Shown: positions 16,863 to 27,258 of the stretch, piece after piece | Layout: each line of letters starts with the position of its first letter | Numbering within the stretch: position 1 is the first letter of the stretch | Origin: Ramazzottius varieornatus | Lineage: Eukaryota; Tardigrada; Eutardigrada; Parachela; Ramazzottiidae | DNA length: 64,000 nt | Direction of reading: 5' to 3' | Assembly: GCA_001949185.1 (NCBI GenBank) | Contig: BDGG01000014.1 | Location: 1,157,666-1,221,665 of the forward strand | Made by a program: the position numbers and the translations under genes | The notes under the pieces: model-generated | Database searches by the model: none | What the model saw: only the letters and a program-made list of their open reading frames with translations | What the model was told of the DNA's origin: nothing

Positions 16863-17419
16863 ACTTTAAACTACCGATGAAGTGGGACAGGTTTGGGTCC
16901 CTGTGGTTGTAAAACTCCCGCTTGGAAAAATTTTAAATATAGTGGGATTAGCTGTAATTCGCTTCTATTTATCAGTATTATACAGTCCATTCTCGGAAAG
17001 CCACGACAGCTGAACCCGACTGGCCTCGATTTCTATTCGAGCGTACCATACACATACAAATTCAAATTTACTGGTCCTCCATCTCTTCATCAGACTCGCC
17101 ACAATTATCAGAACCACTTCCATCTTCAATCTCGCTATCATCAGACTGAAGAAAAGAAGAGTTTTTGTAGAAACTTACATCGAGAACATTATCATATTCG
17201 TCAGCAGTATTCGTCAAGAAGCGCAAGAAACAGAGGAAACCTCGTTATCTCAGCCGGATAGAAATCAAGTTCTCTTGCTAACCATCGGCAGAGAAACCAC
17301 TGTAAATAAGGGATCAGCTGTTTCCGGCTGCTATTATTAGCCAAAAAAGACCGTGACCGGGGGCTGTTTTACGCTGAGTAGGACCCAAACCTGTCCCACT
17401 TCATCGGTAGTTTTAAGTA
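16863..17419. mobile_element. TIR element, MITE-like (about 557 bp)
   Basis: Terminal inverted repeats of about 39 bp (CTACCGATGAAGTGGGACAG at the left near 16871, its reverse complement at the right near 17391-17410) are nearly perfect. TTAA-like tetranucleotides flank both ends. No transposase is encoded, so it is probably non-autonomous. Confidence 0.75.
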
Positions 17420-17539
17420 TCTGCTATGAACTACGGCTTCCAACGGTACGAGGGAAAGGTTGTTGAGTTAGCCGCCCCATGCTGCGGTTGTTGAGTTAGC
17501 CACCCTTGCGGTATGTGGTAGAGACCGGGATCTGGCCGC

Positions 17540-18135
17540 GTGCGCTGCACTGCGCCGCAGCTGCGCTGCGTGGCAGCGCAGTTGCAGTATTCACTTTGAC
17601 ATTTGTGTGCAGCGCAGCGCAATATGCAGCGCCTAACAAGCTACGGCAGCGCAGCTGCAGATGATACGAGAAGAGAGTTCTCGATTTTCAAACTAAGGAT
17701 CTCCCGGTTAGCGGCCGTTATACAACTCTTGTTTGGTAAGTGTATTCTGCTTCTTCATAAAACAACGACCGGTCGCGCAAGCTCTCCTTGAAATAGTGCT
17801 TCGCCCAACCGTAAAGGGCTTAGTGGTTAAGCTGTTACTGTGACCGGAAGTTTCGGACTTTGACACAGTTAGTTCTGTAGGTAGTTTCAACGCACTTTGC
17901 TGTGAACTGCTTTTGTTAGCCGAATGATTAGAGCTCTATAATGGAGGATCACGTGTTATCTGACAATTCTCTGCAGGAAACGGGAGGAAAATTGTTATTG
18001 AAACCGCAGCGCAGTTGCCTCGCACGTACAGTAAGGTGCAGCGCAGCTGCACCGTCCCTCCGGTCCAGATTTACGCAGCGCAGCGTAGTTGCCGAGTACC
18101 AGAAAAGGACGCAGCGCAGATGCAGCGTACTTTTT
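17540..18135. repeat. Cluster of GCAGCGCAG subterminal motifs in the pogo-like element
   Basis: Two clusters (about 17540-17660 and 18005-18135) contain many copies of GCAGCGCAG followed by CTGC or TTGC, in both orientations. Clustered subterminal motifs are often transposase-binding sites in DNA transposons; here that role is inferred. Confidence 0.6.
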
Positions 18136-18374
18136 GACCTGCGGCCCAGGTCTCTAGTATGTGGTGGAGCACAGGCAGTGCTATAGCCTTGAGTCGTGGT
18201 ACAAGTAATAGCGCTTTTTAAAACTGCGGTGTAGTGGACACCTTACCGTCAAATACACAGTACGCAGATTTTGACATCTTCGCGACTGAACTATCCATCG
18301 CACAACCAGCTCATCACACTTCCCTAAAATCTTCTTAGTGGTTATTCAATACAACAAATAACATCGAGGTCAGA

Positions 18375-18440
18375 ATACTGATTAAGAGGTAAAACAGCGG
18401 AACCCGCTTCAAATCATAGGGTCGATTCCCCGCTAATTCA
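18375..18440 (+). other. tRNA-like stretch (possible SINE or tRNA remnant)
   Basis: GGGTCGATTCC matches a tRNA B box with one mismatch, and a weak A-box-like segment (CTGATTAAGAGGT) lies about 40 nt upstream. The acceptor and anticodon stems do not fold as a proper tRNA, so I call it only tRNA-like. It lies inside the pogo-like element. Confidence 0.25.
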
Positions 18441-18574
18441 TGTGTCTATTTGCGGTTTTTCTTTCAGTTATTTGCGTGGGTTACTCGTATAGACAACGTG
18501 GGATGTCGCTGCAGAAATCGACGCAAATGTTGATCGTTGAAGGCTGTGTGCTTTAGGCCTAAAACATGTTGAGA

Positions 18575-18946
18575 TTAAAATACGATCGACGTAAGCAAGA
18601 TCGGAAGACAAATTACGAGAATAGATAAATCCACGCACCAAAGTCGGTTATTCACCTCCACGATTGCTGCCGCGCAGGGCTGTCGATTTAGCTGGATTTC
18701 CGTATCAGAGTAAGCCAGCAAAAAGTCAGCAAGAGCTTCTTCTTCTTGAGGAGGTATTTTCGGCTGATTTCCGTGAGGCCCAAGATGCCGATTGTCCAGT
18801 CGATTACTCAGCGTCCGTCGATTGACTCCGTACAGCATTGCTGATTTCTGCTCACTCTATCCCAGTATATCCACGGCATGAGATGCTGCTTCCAATGTAA
18901 GTTGAGCATGAGCTTCTGTTGCAGTCTTCAGCTTGGGAGATGTCAT
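18575..18946 (-). pseudogene. Broken pogo/CENP-B-type helix-turn-helix transposase fragment
   Basis: From an ATG at 18946 the minus strand reads MTSPKLKTATEAHAQLTLEA and then reaches an in-frame TAG (18857-18859). The frame continues with an HTH recognition helix (GVNRRTLSNRL) and a GNQPKIPPQEEEALADFLL linker like those of pipsqueak-type DNA-binding domains in pogo and Tigger transposases. The stop plus the missing DDE domain make it a pseudogene. Confidence 0.65.
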
Positions 18947-20079
18947 TTTTGACTTACGGTGAAAATAAAAAAAGTGCAGCAAAAGGAATTTGGCCCTGTC
19001 GTATAAAATCAAGTCACATCGTCAACTAAATTTACGCAGCCTGCGCCTCTAATGGCCTCGAGTTCATTTCCGGTCCAGGCTTTGTAACATGGGATTCAAG
19101 CGATCTAAAATATGAAGATCCGTGGAGTCTTCCAGAACCCAACTTCGGTTACACATAGTATTATCCGGCAGCCCCTCATTTTCTCTATCGATCCATCCGA
19201 AATAATTTGGGTATTAGTCACAGATAAGAGGCGAAAATATGTGGCTAACTGAACAACCTCGACATAGGCCGGCTAACTCAACAACCTTTCCCTCGTAGCT
19301 TTGTTTCCGCAGCCTTTTAGTAGTTTGACTTCACACACTCTGACTTTAACTGTAGCTTTGTGCACAGAGCTTTAACTGCCTCTTCCACTGCTGGTTAGCG
19401 ACTGCCGATGTACGTACGTTGCACCACGCTAATCCGAGCCTGGCGTAACGGGTCGCAACCTCTGCGTGTTTAGTGTAGCTAGTGGGCGGAGTCTGATTGC
19501 TCATTGCTGTGCTGATTCAAAACAGTAAACTAAACCAGGCAATTATCAACCTCTCTATTATTGAATCAACCTCCACCGCAGCTTGGGTATGAAAAAGAAA
19601 CAAAACCACACTTCGGTTGATTGACTGCTCCTGTTAGCTCAATATATGAAAAAGCACTTCTACCGGAATTCGATGCCAAGATATCCATATACGAGACCTG
19701 GCTCCGGCAAATTTATGGCCTACCATTTTAATTTTGCGCGGTTTGGCTTGCCATGCTCCGACAGACGCGCGCTTCAGCAGTACATCAGTGTTTGGATCCC
19801 ATCTCCTCGAGAGTTTTGTTCATCCTGATTCCTGAGCAGTGCGTCTTTCGGTGGGGTGCTTTGAGGTTCATAATCCGTTGATCGATGGCAAGGACATCGT
19901 GGTTGAGCGAGACTGCTGTTTGATGCGGGGACTGGAGTGTTGAGTGAGGGAGTTGCTCTTTGCCAAGCTGGTCGGGAAGAATCGCCAGAAAGCATCGCTG
20001 ATCCATCGCCTGTTCTTGGCTACCTCCCCTTCTGCTTACAGGATCGAGAAGACGTCTGGAGGGAGCCGTTGTCGCCACG

Positions 20080-20331
20080 ATGTATTGCCTACAGTGGCTG
20101 CTGCCACTTTTGCTGGTGCCCAAGCCAGCCTTACCGTACCTGATGGCCCAAGTGGAATATACGGCCTTCTTCACCCTCTACATCGTCGGATTCATCCTCA
20201 AGAGGAAGCCCTGCATCCTCTGCACCGTCGTCTTCCTGCTGACATGCTTTCTGGTCTGTTGGTCGGGTATAGGAAATTGTGTCTTCTGGGTGAACGGCAA
20301 CGCCACAGATTGCCCCGGTCGAGCCTTATAG
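20080..20331 (+). CDS. BLCAP: BLCAP (bladder cancer-associated protein homologue)
   Basis: A single exon encodes 83 aa; human BLCAP is 87 aa and also has a one-exon coding sequence. The N-terminus MYCLQWLLPLLLVPKP is nearly the human one. The body has two hydrophobic segments (about residues 20-38 and 45-63) around a conserved RKPCxxC motif (KRKPCILCTVVF), then a WGNC-like element (SGIGNCVF). It is a small membrane protein of uncertain role, linked in mammals to growth control. The Tyr2, Gln5 and Lys15 codons that are A-to-I edited in mammals are present here in genomic form. The ATG at 20080 is fixed by the N-terminal match. Confidence 0.93.
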   Translation: MYCLQWLLPLLLVPKPALPYLMAQVEYTAFFTLYIVGFILKRKPCILCTVVFLLTCFLVCWSGIGNCVFWVNGNATDCPGRAL

Positions 20332-20909
20332 TCTCTCGCTTGATTGAAACTATAGACACCTTTTTTCGTCTTACGATTTGGCAGTTGTTGCTTCATCTTT
20401 CGATGTATACCAGCGCTCTTTCATGTCTTTCCATTTTTACGTGTCGTCATGAGTTTGAGTTTCGTTATTCTAGCGGGGAAAGGAGAGAAGCAAGCCATTT
20501 GATTTGATGTGGAAGAGTTATTATGGTTGAAAATGACGCCGTAAAATGGCTTAACACATCAAGTCGCGCAAGACGTCATTGCGGGCTTCGTCCTCTGCCA
20601 AACACGGTATCACCAGAGTGGGATATGGTATCACCTGCGCTTCTGGACCTGGAAACCAGGTCAAGCGGTGGGGGAAGTGGGATTAGATGCTTCCACCAGC
20701 CAACTGGTTTTTAAAGGCCATAGTGGTGTCTGCCGGTATTCATAACCAATCAACTTATGTGTCGTGCACAATAATTTAACCGATAAAAGCCGGTAGGAAT
20801 TTACTTATATTCATGGCTTCGTAGTTCATGGGCGCAAACTCCACAAGGAAAACATTGACAAAGATTTAGTGTGAAAAAATGTACATGATGGGTGGAAACA
20901 AGAATGGTA
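20332..20909. other. Convergent intergenic region between BLCAP (+) and MED23 (-)
   Basis: It holds the 3' ends of both genes. I see no further gene or strong repeat. Confidence 0.5.
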
Positions 20910-23900
20910 TCACTGGCGCAAAGCCAACTTTTCGCAGCTCTGCGACTGCGTCAGCATCATCAGTCGGTCGTGGAACTGCACCGGTAAGGACTGGACTAAC
21001 TCGGCCACTTTCTCCTTCCTAACTTCTAGGGAATTCGTGTCGAAAATGAAAAAGAACAAATCACAAATCAAGATGATCTGCTTGAGCGTGGGCGGAGCCG
21101 CAGCCGTGACACGGCGCAGTGCCGTGAAGAGATCTAAGGTCAGTGCGGCCAGCCGACCACTGTCCGTCGTCAACTTGGGCAGCAGTGGGCAAATGGTCTT
21201 GAGGAGGAACAAGAACTGCTGGACGGTAGAGATGGAGGACAGAAGGCTGGACCGAAGGTAGTCGACCAGCGTCAGCGTGTGAGCAACGCCGTTGTGCAGA
21301 GCCACGGCATGGACCAGGTGGAGGAGCCAGGCTGGCAGCAGGCCACCCTCTTCGTCCAGCGCAGCAGGCGGAAGTGAGTCGAGAAAGTCCAGGACGTCAT
21401 CAGAGGGAACGCCCTCTTGTATGAGGTTACACTACCAAATAAAAACAGATATTCCATAATCCTAGTGAACTCTATTCCTGCCCTTTCTCTACAGTACCGA
21501 CCACCTGTCAAGGCCGTGCTGGGTGCAGATCAGAGTGAGATTACCATAGAAAAGGGGCCAAATTCCAGTTCTGCGCGAAAAGCCACTCTTGGCGACCATC
21601 GTCAATAGTTAGCTTTTCCATCGGAAGCCAATGCACATTTACAAGTCGAGACTTACCGTCAGAACTTGTTGGAGTAGGTGCAACAAGACAGCAAAAAATC
21701 GTCCAGGCATGGCTGACAAACACAGGGCCAGGCAGTTCAGTCGCTTCTGTAGCATGTCCGCTCCTTCACTTCCGCTCGACGCGGTGTTGGTCAAGGTCGG
21801 CAACAGCCCAGCGACGACATCTTCGGCGCTACCCATAATGGTCATTAGTTCCACACAGCTCATGTACAAGAGGTGCGTCACTGCATTAGGGTACTCGTGG
21901 AACCTCCAGTCGAACTCCAAGGGCGCTTCACCGTTCATACAGGTTACAAGTCTGTCCATCAAGAAACTAAAGTATTCATCTGGCATCTTTCTCCTCAATT
22001 GTCCTTCTGTGTTCATGTAAGTGTGATAGTGTGGGGTAAAGTAAAAATTAGGTGGATAGTGCTGGGCTTTGTGGCCGATAAATGTCTGGACTAGTTTGAC
22101 TTTGAGTGGAAGGTTATCGTGGAGGTTGGTGTCGTAAAAGAAGAGCGTCTGCCAGGTTACAGTGACGGGACGATCGTGGTACGACAGAGCTGGACCCAAG
22201 AAGTCTAGAGCGGCGTCAAGAGGACGATGACCGGCCGAACCAAGGTCTAGGCATCGGTGGACCAAGACGTCGACAAGGGGAAGTGTGCGAAGAACCACGT
22301 TGCTAAAGTACAGCGGGAAACGCGGATGGTTAATCACACCCGCCCTGGATGGATCGAACGAGCCGTTGAAGTAAAACGGCTACAATCATACCACAGAAAA
22401 TTAATGATACACACTGTTCATTACACATAAAAACAGACGCTTTTCATCCACCTACATACACTATTTAACGCATATAGCACGACGTACCAGTACGCAGTTG
22501 GATGAAAAATCGTAAAACAAATTGGGTACCTGCGTACACATAGCCTACGCCTTACTGGGAAGTCGGAGTATGCAGGCACACGGTCGATTGACAGAGTTTG
22601 TCACGTACCTCGGCGAACTTTTGGTGGTAGCGGTAAAGTCGGTCCAGGTAGTCGGAGCATTGCCAGTACATTGGTGGAAGGAGCGCCAACGTCTCGTTAA
22701 TCCTACTGGCGAACTCAGCGTTCTGCAGCAAGGACTGAACCAAGGCCAAGAGCAGCTGAGCTTCCTGAACGTTCTCCGTCGGACGAAGTAACGCCACCAG
22801 TATCACTCTGTCCAAAGGCAGCAGGTTGTACTTCCATATCATGGAGCTCAGTGCGCCACTCAGTGCTACCATCGGCGTCCGACTGCCTTCCGTCGTCATG
22901 TAGTCCAGCAAGAGCCGCACGGCCTAAGATAAAACTGACGTCACTCTGCAGAAAAATTAACATCAGCACCAGTAGAGAAACTTGAATAACTTACGGCCAT
23001 TTGGATTTTGACCTGCATCTTTTCCATGACTTGAGCGACCAAAGGTCCGCCCTTGAAGTGTTCGGTTGAGTTGGAAGCTTCGTTTGAGAGGATTTGCCTG
23101 AAGACTAAGGAAAGAATGAAGGGAGGACCGGGCATCTGTTTGTAGACGGTCTGCACATCGGCGTCACTGTTGACAGTCCTCAGCTTGTTGGCCAGGTTCT
23201 CGATGGTGGCCACCAACTGCTTCTTGTCGGGCCTTCCTGGCACTACAAAGGTGGCGTACAAGTCTATCAACGGCTGGGGAAACGTGGCGACAATGTGGGC
23301 ACTCCAAGCATGCGGAACAACCTGCAAGGAAAGACATGCAAGATAACTGCGCGCAGTTCATGTTTCTTGTCAAGTCTGTGCCCAACACGGCCCTGATAGA
23401 TTCTTCTCCCTGCCTCCCTTTTTCTACGCTGAAGCCAGTCGAGGCCGGCACGGCCTTGGTCGGTCGGTTCGTAGAAAAATGGCGGAAATATACAACTGCA
23501 GCGGGGGTGCATTTCTGCCCTGTCACCGAATGTAAACCGAGAATGTGATTTTTCACAAGAGTGGAAACATGTACATGTTGGACGGCAGTGAAGTGAGTGG
23601 TGAGAAAATGGATGGTTGATTGGTCCAGGCCGATGATATGCATCAGGTGGACGAGCTTGAGCAGCATCAGCCGAGTCAACTCTTCACTTTCGGCGGCGTA
23701 CAGCCGGATTTCCGCCAAGTGACTGCGCGGCTGGATGAAGTCGTCAACGTTGAAGGATTGAATCAAGCGAAGCATGGTTTGACAGATGTAGAGTGAGATT
23801 CGCGGGTGGGCAATGGCTACGTTATACTGCTGATTCATGGCCGCCGAAATCAGCAGTATATTCCCTCTGCGAGAAGGCAAACTTTTACTCTACTGTGTTT

Positions 23901-26900
23901 GTCTCACTTTACAGTTCAGACAAGAATGATAGGACTTACTTCCAGTTGACAGCGACGTAGGGTGTCCGGAAGGACAGCAGCTCGAAGGTGGAAATGAGGA
24001 TGAAGGGAGCGTTGTTCTTGGAAGCTAGTTCGGGTAGCCTGAGGCCGATGTACTGGTGGGTAATCGTGTCCGTTTCTTCGTACATCATCAACCTAGCGTT
24101 AGTCTCCCAGAACGCCGGAGCTACAGAGACAAATTTACACTTTGTGAAGAAAGGAGCGGTGAAGTGAGATGAAACAAGGACTTACAGAGGAAAACTGTTG
24201 TAGGTGCTTCACGGCTGCTCAGGATGACCTTGGTGAAGCATGGCTGGACGTTGTTGGCCAACATCATGCGAACATGACAGGAAAGAACGTCCAGAATGTC
24301 CATGGATAGGGGTAGTAGGGCGTTGAAGACCGGGACGTTACCCGCTGCCATCACCGTCGGTGAAGGCAGCTGCTGGGACGCCGAAGGAAACGAAGAGTCC
24401 AACATTGGCTCCAAGAGGCTGTTGGCCATCTTGTCCGCGTACTAAGATAATAAAAAACGTTGCTAAATGGGTATCGGCGGCCCAAGTTTCATACAAACGT
24501 ATGCCAGTCAGACTGCTGAGGAAACAAGTTTGAAGATTTGGCACCCCAAGGGAAGGCTAAACTGCTGATGCAATCTGGTGTAACAGATATCGAGGAACAC
24601 AATGCTCAAGTCTATTTGACCATCCGACCACTGGTCAGATGACTTTGTCAGAAAAGTTTGAAGTGATTCGAAGTTTCGACTGACAAAGTTTCGACGTCTC
24701 GACGACGTCATACAGCCACAGTATGCGTCTGCATCTGTTCTGCCAACAGACCCCCATGTGGGTGTGCTTCAGCTACTAATCATCGCTGGATTTTTCGGCA
24801 AAATCTGCCCAAAAGGGCGAACAGGTTTTTGAAACCTTGAGTCACGGCGAAGTACGGCAAACTCACCACGCGACGCCCTTCGTTATCCTCCGTAACTTGA
24901 TGTCAGAAAAGGGTCGTTCAGAGTAAAAAAAGTACCCAAATGAAGGCCCAAACAAACAAGCCAAAGGTGAACATTTCTCATTCACCTGCCCACAGAGACC
25001 CAGTGCCACATACCCATTAGAATGTATGCAGGTGGATGAGATATGAGCCCTATGCATGTACCTGCATACAGTGACCCAATGGCGAACGCGCCTTACAGAG
25101 AATGCAGGTGGGTGAAATTTCGACTTACGTCCATTTTAGACACGCGGATTTGGTTGTCTCTGAGTGGAGGTAGGTTGACGAAGCAGTTCACAGCGGCAGC
25201 ATGCTCTGGGGTATTGAGGACAGCCGGAGTGAGTGCTTGGACAGCTTTGTCAGTGGAACGTAGAACGAAGTCCAGCATGTGGCTGAGGGCGAGTGGAGTG
25301 TTCCAGGGGACGGCAACTTCCTCGTCGCGAGCTCGCCGGACTAGGTGACTCCATGTGTAGGCTGGTCCTAATCGGACCACACCGCCAGAAGACGTTAGGT
25401 CGGGGACCGGGAGAGGATGGGCTTCGGGAAAGAGAAGACTGACGAGGCTCAGGCACGGAACGAGTTCGCTGCAGCGAATGTTGGTTTGCACCGAGACGAA
25501 CTGGTAGATAGACCACAGCAAGTAGTAGCGACCTGTTTCCACTTCACCTGCAACGCAAGATTAAAAATTAAAATCACCGGCGGACATTCACGGAGTAATA
25601 TAAAATGATGGCAACGAGAAGAGCGAAGTTTCTGCATACTCTAAACTCTGCTCACACCGCGACTGCAAGTTACTGTATGCAGCTACGCGAGAGCCAGGAA
25701 CCTGCATACCCCAAACTACGCTTATCTCATAGAGATACGTATGCAGGTCCGTGAGAGCTAGTTTTACGCTTGCAAACTTTTCCAACATACTTGGTGAGAA
25801 GGAACTAATGCTTTCTTCCAGCTTCCCAACCAGCGTACGGAAGTTAACAAAACCAGGAGCGCCCATGGTGGTCAAGTGCGACGAAATTTTCCTCCATTTG
25901 GGGAAAGCTACTTTCTCGTCTGTCACAGGCATACTCTTCAGCATGACCGCCACCAGCTGATCTTCCAGACCTTCCGAGGTTCTCTCCATCGTCGAACCCT
26001 GCTTGGAGATACCCAGAAGTAGCTGGTAGGTGTGACGGCTGTGGGCTTGTTCGATGAGGTACTGCAGAATATTCTCCGCATTGTCTGCCGACTTCTACAA
26101 TGCCATAACCAACAACTAATTATCACGCTCATAGTAAAATTTGCGATATTCACAAAGAATCGTTACCGAAGCAAAGGAAATTCCAGAAGGTGCCGAAAAC
26201 TCCAGCGTCTTTCGGTCCAAGTTCCACAACGAACCATTGACTAAAGAGTATCCCACGACAGGGAAAAGCCATCGCCGGTTGGAGATGGACAAGAAATTAA
26301 CTAGAAGCTGCGAGCGTGTGACAAAGCTGGTAAAAGGACTAACAAAGGCCTGAAAGTACTCCTTGGACGGTGACAGATTTTGTAGTTCTTTGACGAGGAC
26401 AGAGCAAGGTATGCTAGACGACGTCTCGCAGAGAAGCAGTCCAAAGAAAGACTGGACAGCTTGTAGTGAACTTGAGGCACTCAACTGCCGCCGTTTGCGA
26501 TCCCGTTGCAGCTTCTCCGATCTAGCTTTGACCTCGCGGATGATCTCGCAAGTGGCTTGAACGTCGAGGAGGCCGAGTAGTTGCACAAGGAACGTATGAT
26601 GAGGAGGTTTAGGTGAGGGAGGCGAAGATTCGCGGCGAAGCTGGACGGAAGACAGCATCAAGCGGATACCATAGCTGCGCATGGAGGTGTCTCGGCTGGA
26701 GTGCGTGGCTGCTTCCACCATGGCGTTGAACAACTCCGAGCATAGTCGGTGGTTGTTGAGAGGACTGCTGATGTACGAAAGAAGCAGCTGGATCAGCTTT
26801 TCTTGCAGCTCCAAAGACTGCAAAAGCAGAAAGTCAGTTTACCTCAACAAAGTCGCGCGCAACATCATGGCACATCATACAACAAAATCTCGCTTCCGTG

Positions 26901-27258
26901 ACGTCGTGTTTGACTTGAAGAATCATCAGTTTAAGTTACCCAACTTCAAACGCATATGATGACATCACAAGACATGGTGTCAACAGTACATAACTTCGAC
27001 GTCATGCACGAACTTGGGTGATTGCGAGCTTACCATGGAGCGGTCGAACAGGGAAGGAAAACGACCTGCCAGCTCATGCAACGGGTCGTTGAATTGCTCC
27101 TTGACGGCATAAGGGGAGAGGGACACCAAGGAATCATATCTCTGGAACGAAAAGGTAAGGTAGAGCAAAGGAACGGTGCCAGGAATGAGATTGACCAGCG
27201 TGCTTACGTCCAATGATCGGATCATCGAGTAAACCGCCTGCTCCGTCAATGGCTCCAT
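20910..27258 (-). CDS. MED23: Mediator complex subunit 23
   Basis: Eleven exons on the minus strand: 27258-27034, 26817-26167, 26094-25791, 25547-25129, 24441-24186, 24120-23940, 23866-23575, 23321-22995, 22923-22609, 22379-21657, 21431-20910. They give 1405 codons (1404 aa; human MED23 is about 1368). The best-matching blocks are LFPVVGYSLVNGSLWNLD (human LLPVVNNSGAICNSWKLD), ILQYLIEQAHSRHTYQLLLG (human LLRYVLEQPYSRDMVCNMLG) and YYLLWSIYQFVS followed by LLFPEAHPLPVPD (human LLYPEKEYIPVPD). It is an all-helical tail-module subunit that links activators to RNA polymerase II in the nucleus. The N-terminus is the least certain part. A 66-nt in-frame stretch in exon 1 (27207-27142) looks exactly like an intron. 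Two introns carry family C hairpins and one carries family A. Confidence 0.88.
23376..23476. repeat. Family A repeat in a MED23 intron
   Basis: Inverted CAACACGGCCCTGA and GGCACGGCCTTGG cores lie between a TTTTTCTACG segment and GGTTCGTAGAAAAA, the inverted ends typical of this family. Confidence 0.6.
24981..25113. repeat. Family C hairpins (two) in a MED23 intron
   Basis: TTCACCTGCC pairs with GTATGCAGGTGGATGAG (24981-25036), and TGTACCTGCATACAGTG pairs with GAATGCAGGTGGGTG (25056-25113). Both are snapback repeats of about 55 bp. Confidence 0.65.
25631..25748. repeat. Family C hairpins (two) in a MED23 intron
   Basis: CTGCATACTC to CTGTATGCAG (25632-25682) and ACCTGCATACC to GTATGCAGGTCC (25700-25749) are two tandem snapback copies in the intron between exons ending at 25791 and starting at 25547. 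Confidence 0.65.

Larger units (their letters stand above)
17449..19295 (-). mobile_element. Decayed Tc1/mariner-pogo-like DNA transposon with TA target duplication
   Basis: The ends are inverted repeats beginning CGAGGGAAAGGTTGTTGAGT at 17449, with the reverse complement ending at 19295. Each is bordered by TA (17447-17448 and 19296-19297), the target duplication expected of pogo/mariner elements. Each TIR holds two direct copies of a GGTTGTTGAGTTAGCC motif. Inside, on the minus strand, lies a broken helix-turn-helix transposase N-terminus; no DDE catalytic domain remains. The left half is unusually rich in GCAGCGCAG motifs. Confidence 0.75.
15559..20079. other. Repeat-rich intergenic region between GT31 and BLCAP
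   Basis: No host gene is recognisable. The open frame at 16589-16912 (lysine- and threonine-rich) matches no family I know and runs into a TIR element. The region contains the TIR element at 16863-17419 and the pogo-like element at 17449-19295. About 300 bp directly upstream of BLCAP may hold its promoter and 5' UTR, but I see no clear motif. Confidence 0.5.

Noticed and set aside
18575-18838. An intact small host gene encoding the HTH frame
   Set aside because: The frame is the 3' part of a stop-broken pogo-type transposase N-terminus inside TA-flanked TIRs.
16150-19545. A larger composite transposon with GTTTAGTTTA-type outer inverted repeats around both TIR elements
   Set aside because: The outer match is short and interrupted; I could not align it convincingly by eye.
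24981-25748. CRISPR-like array from repeated CCTGCATAC units
   Set aside because: Units are inverted pairs with irregular spacing in introns of a eukaryotic gene; they are snapback repeats.
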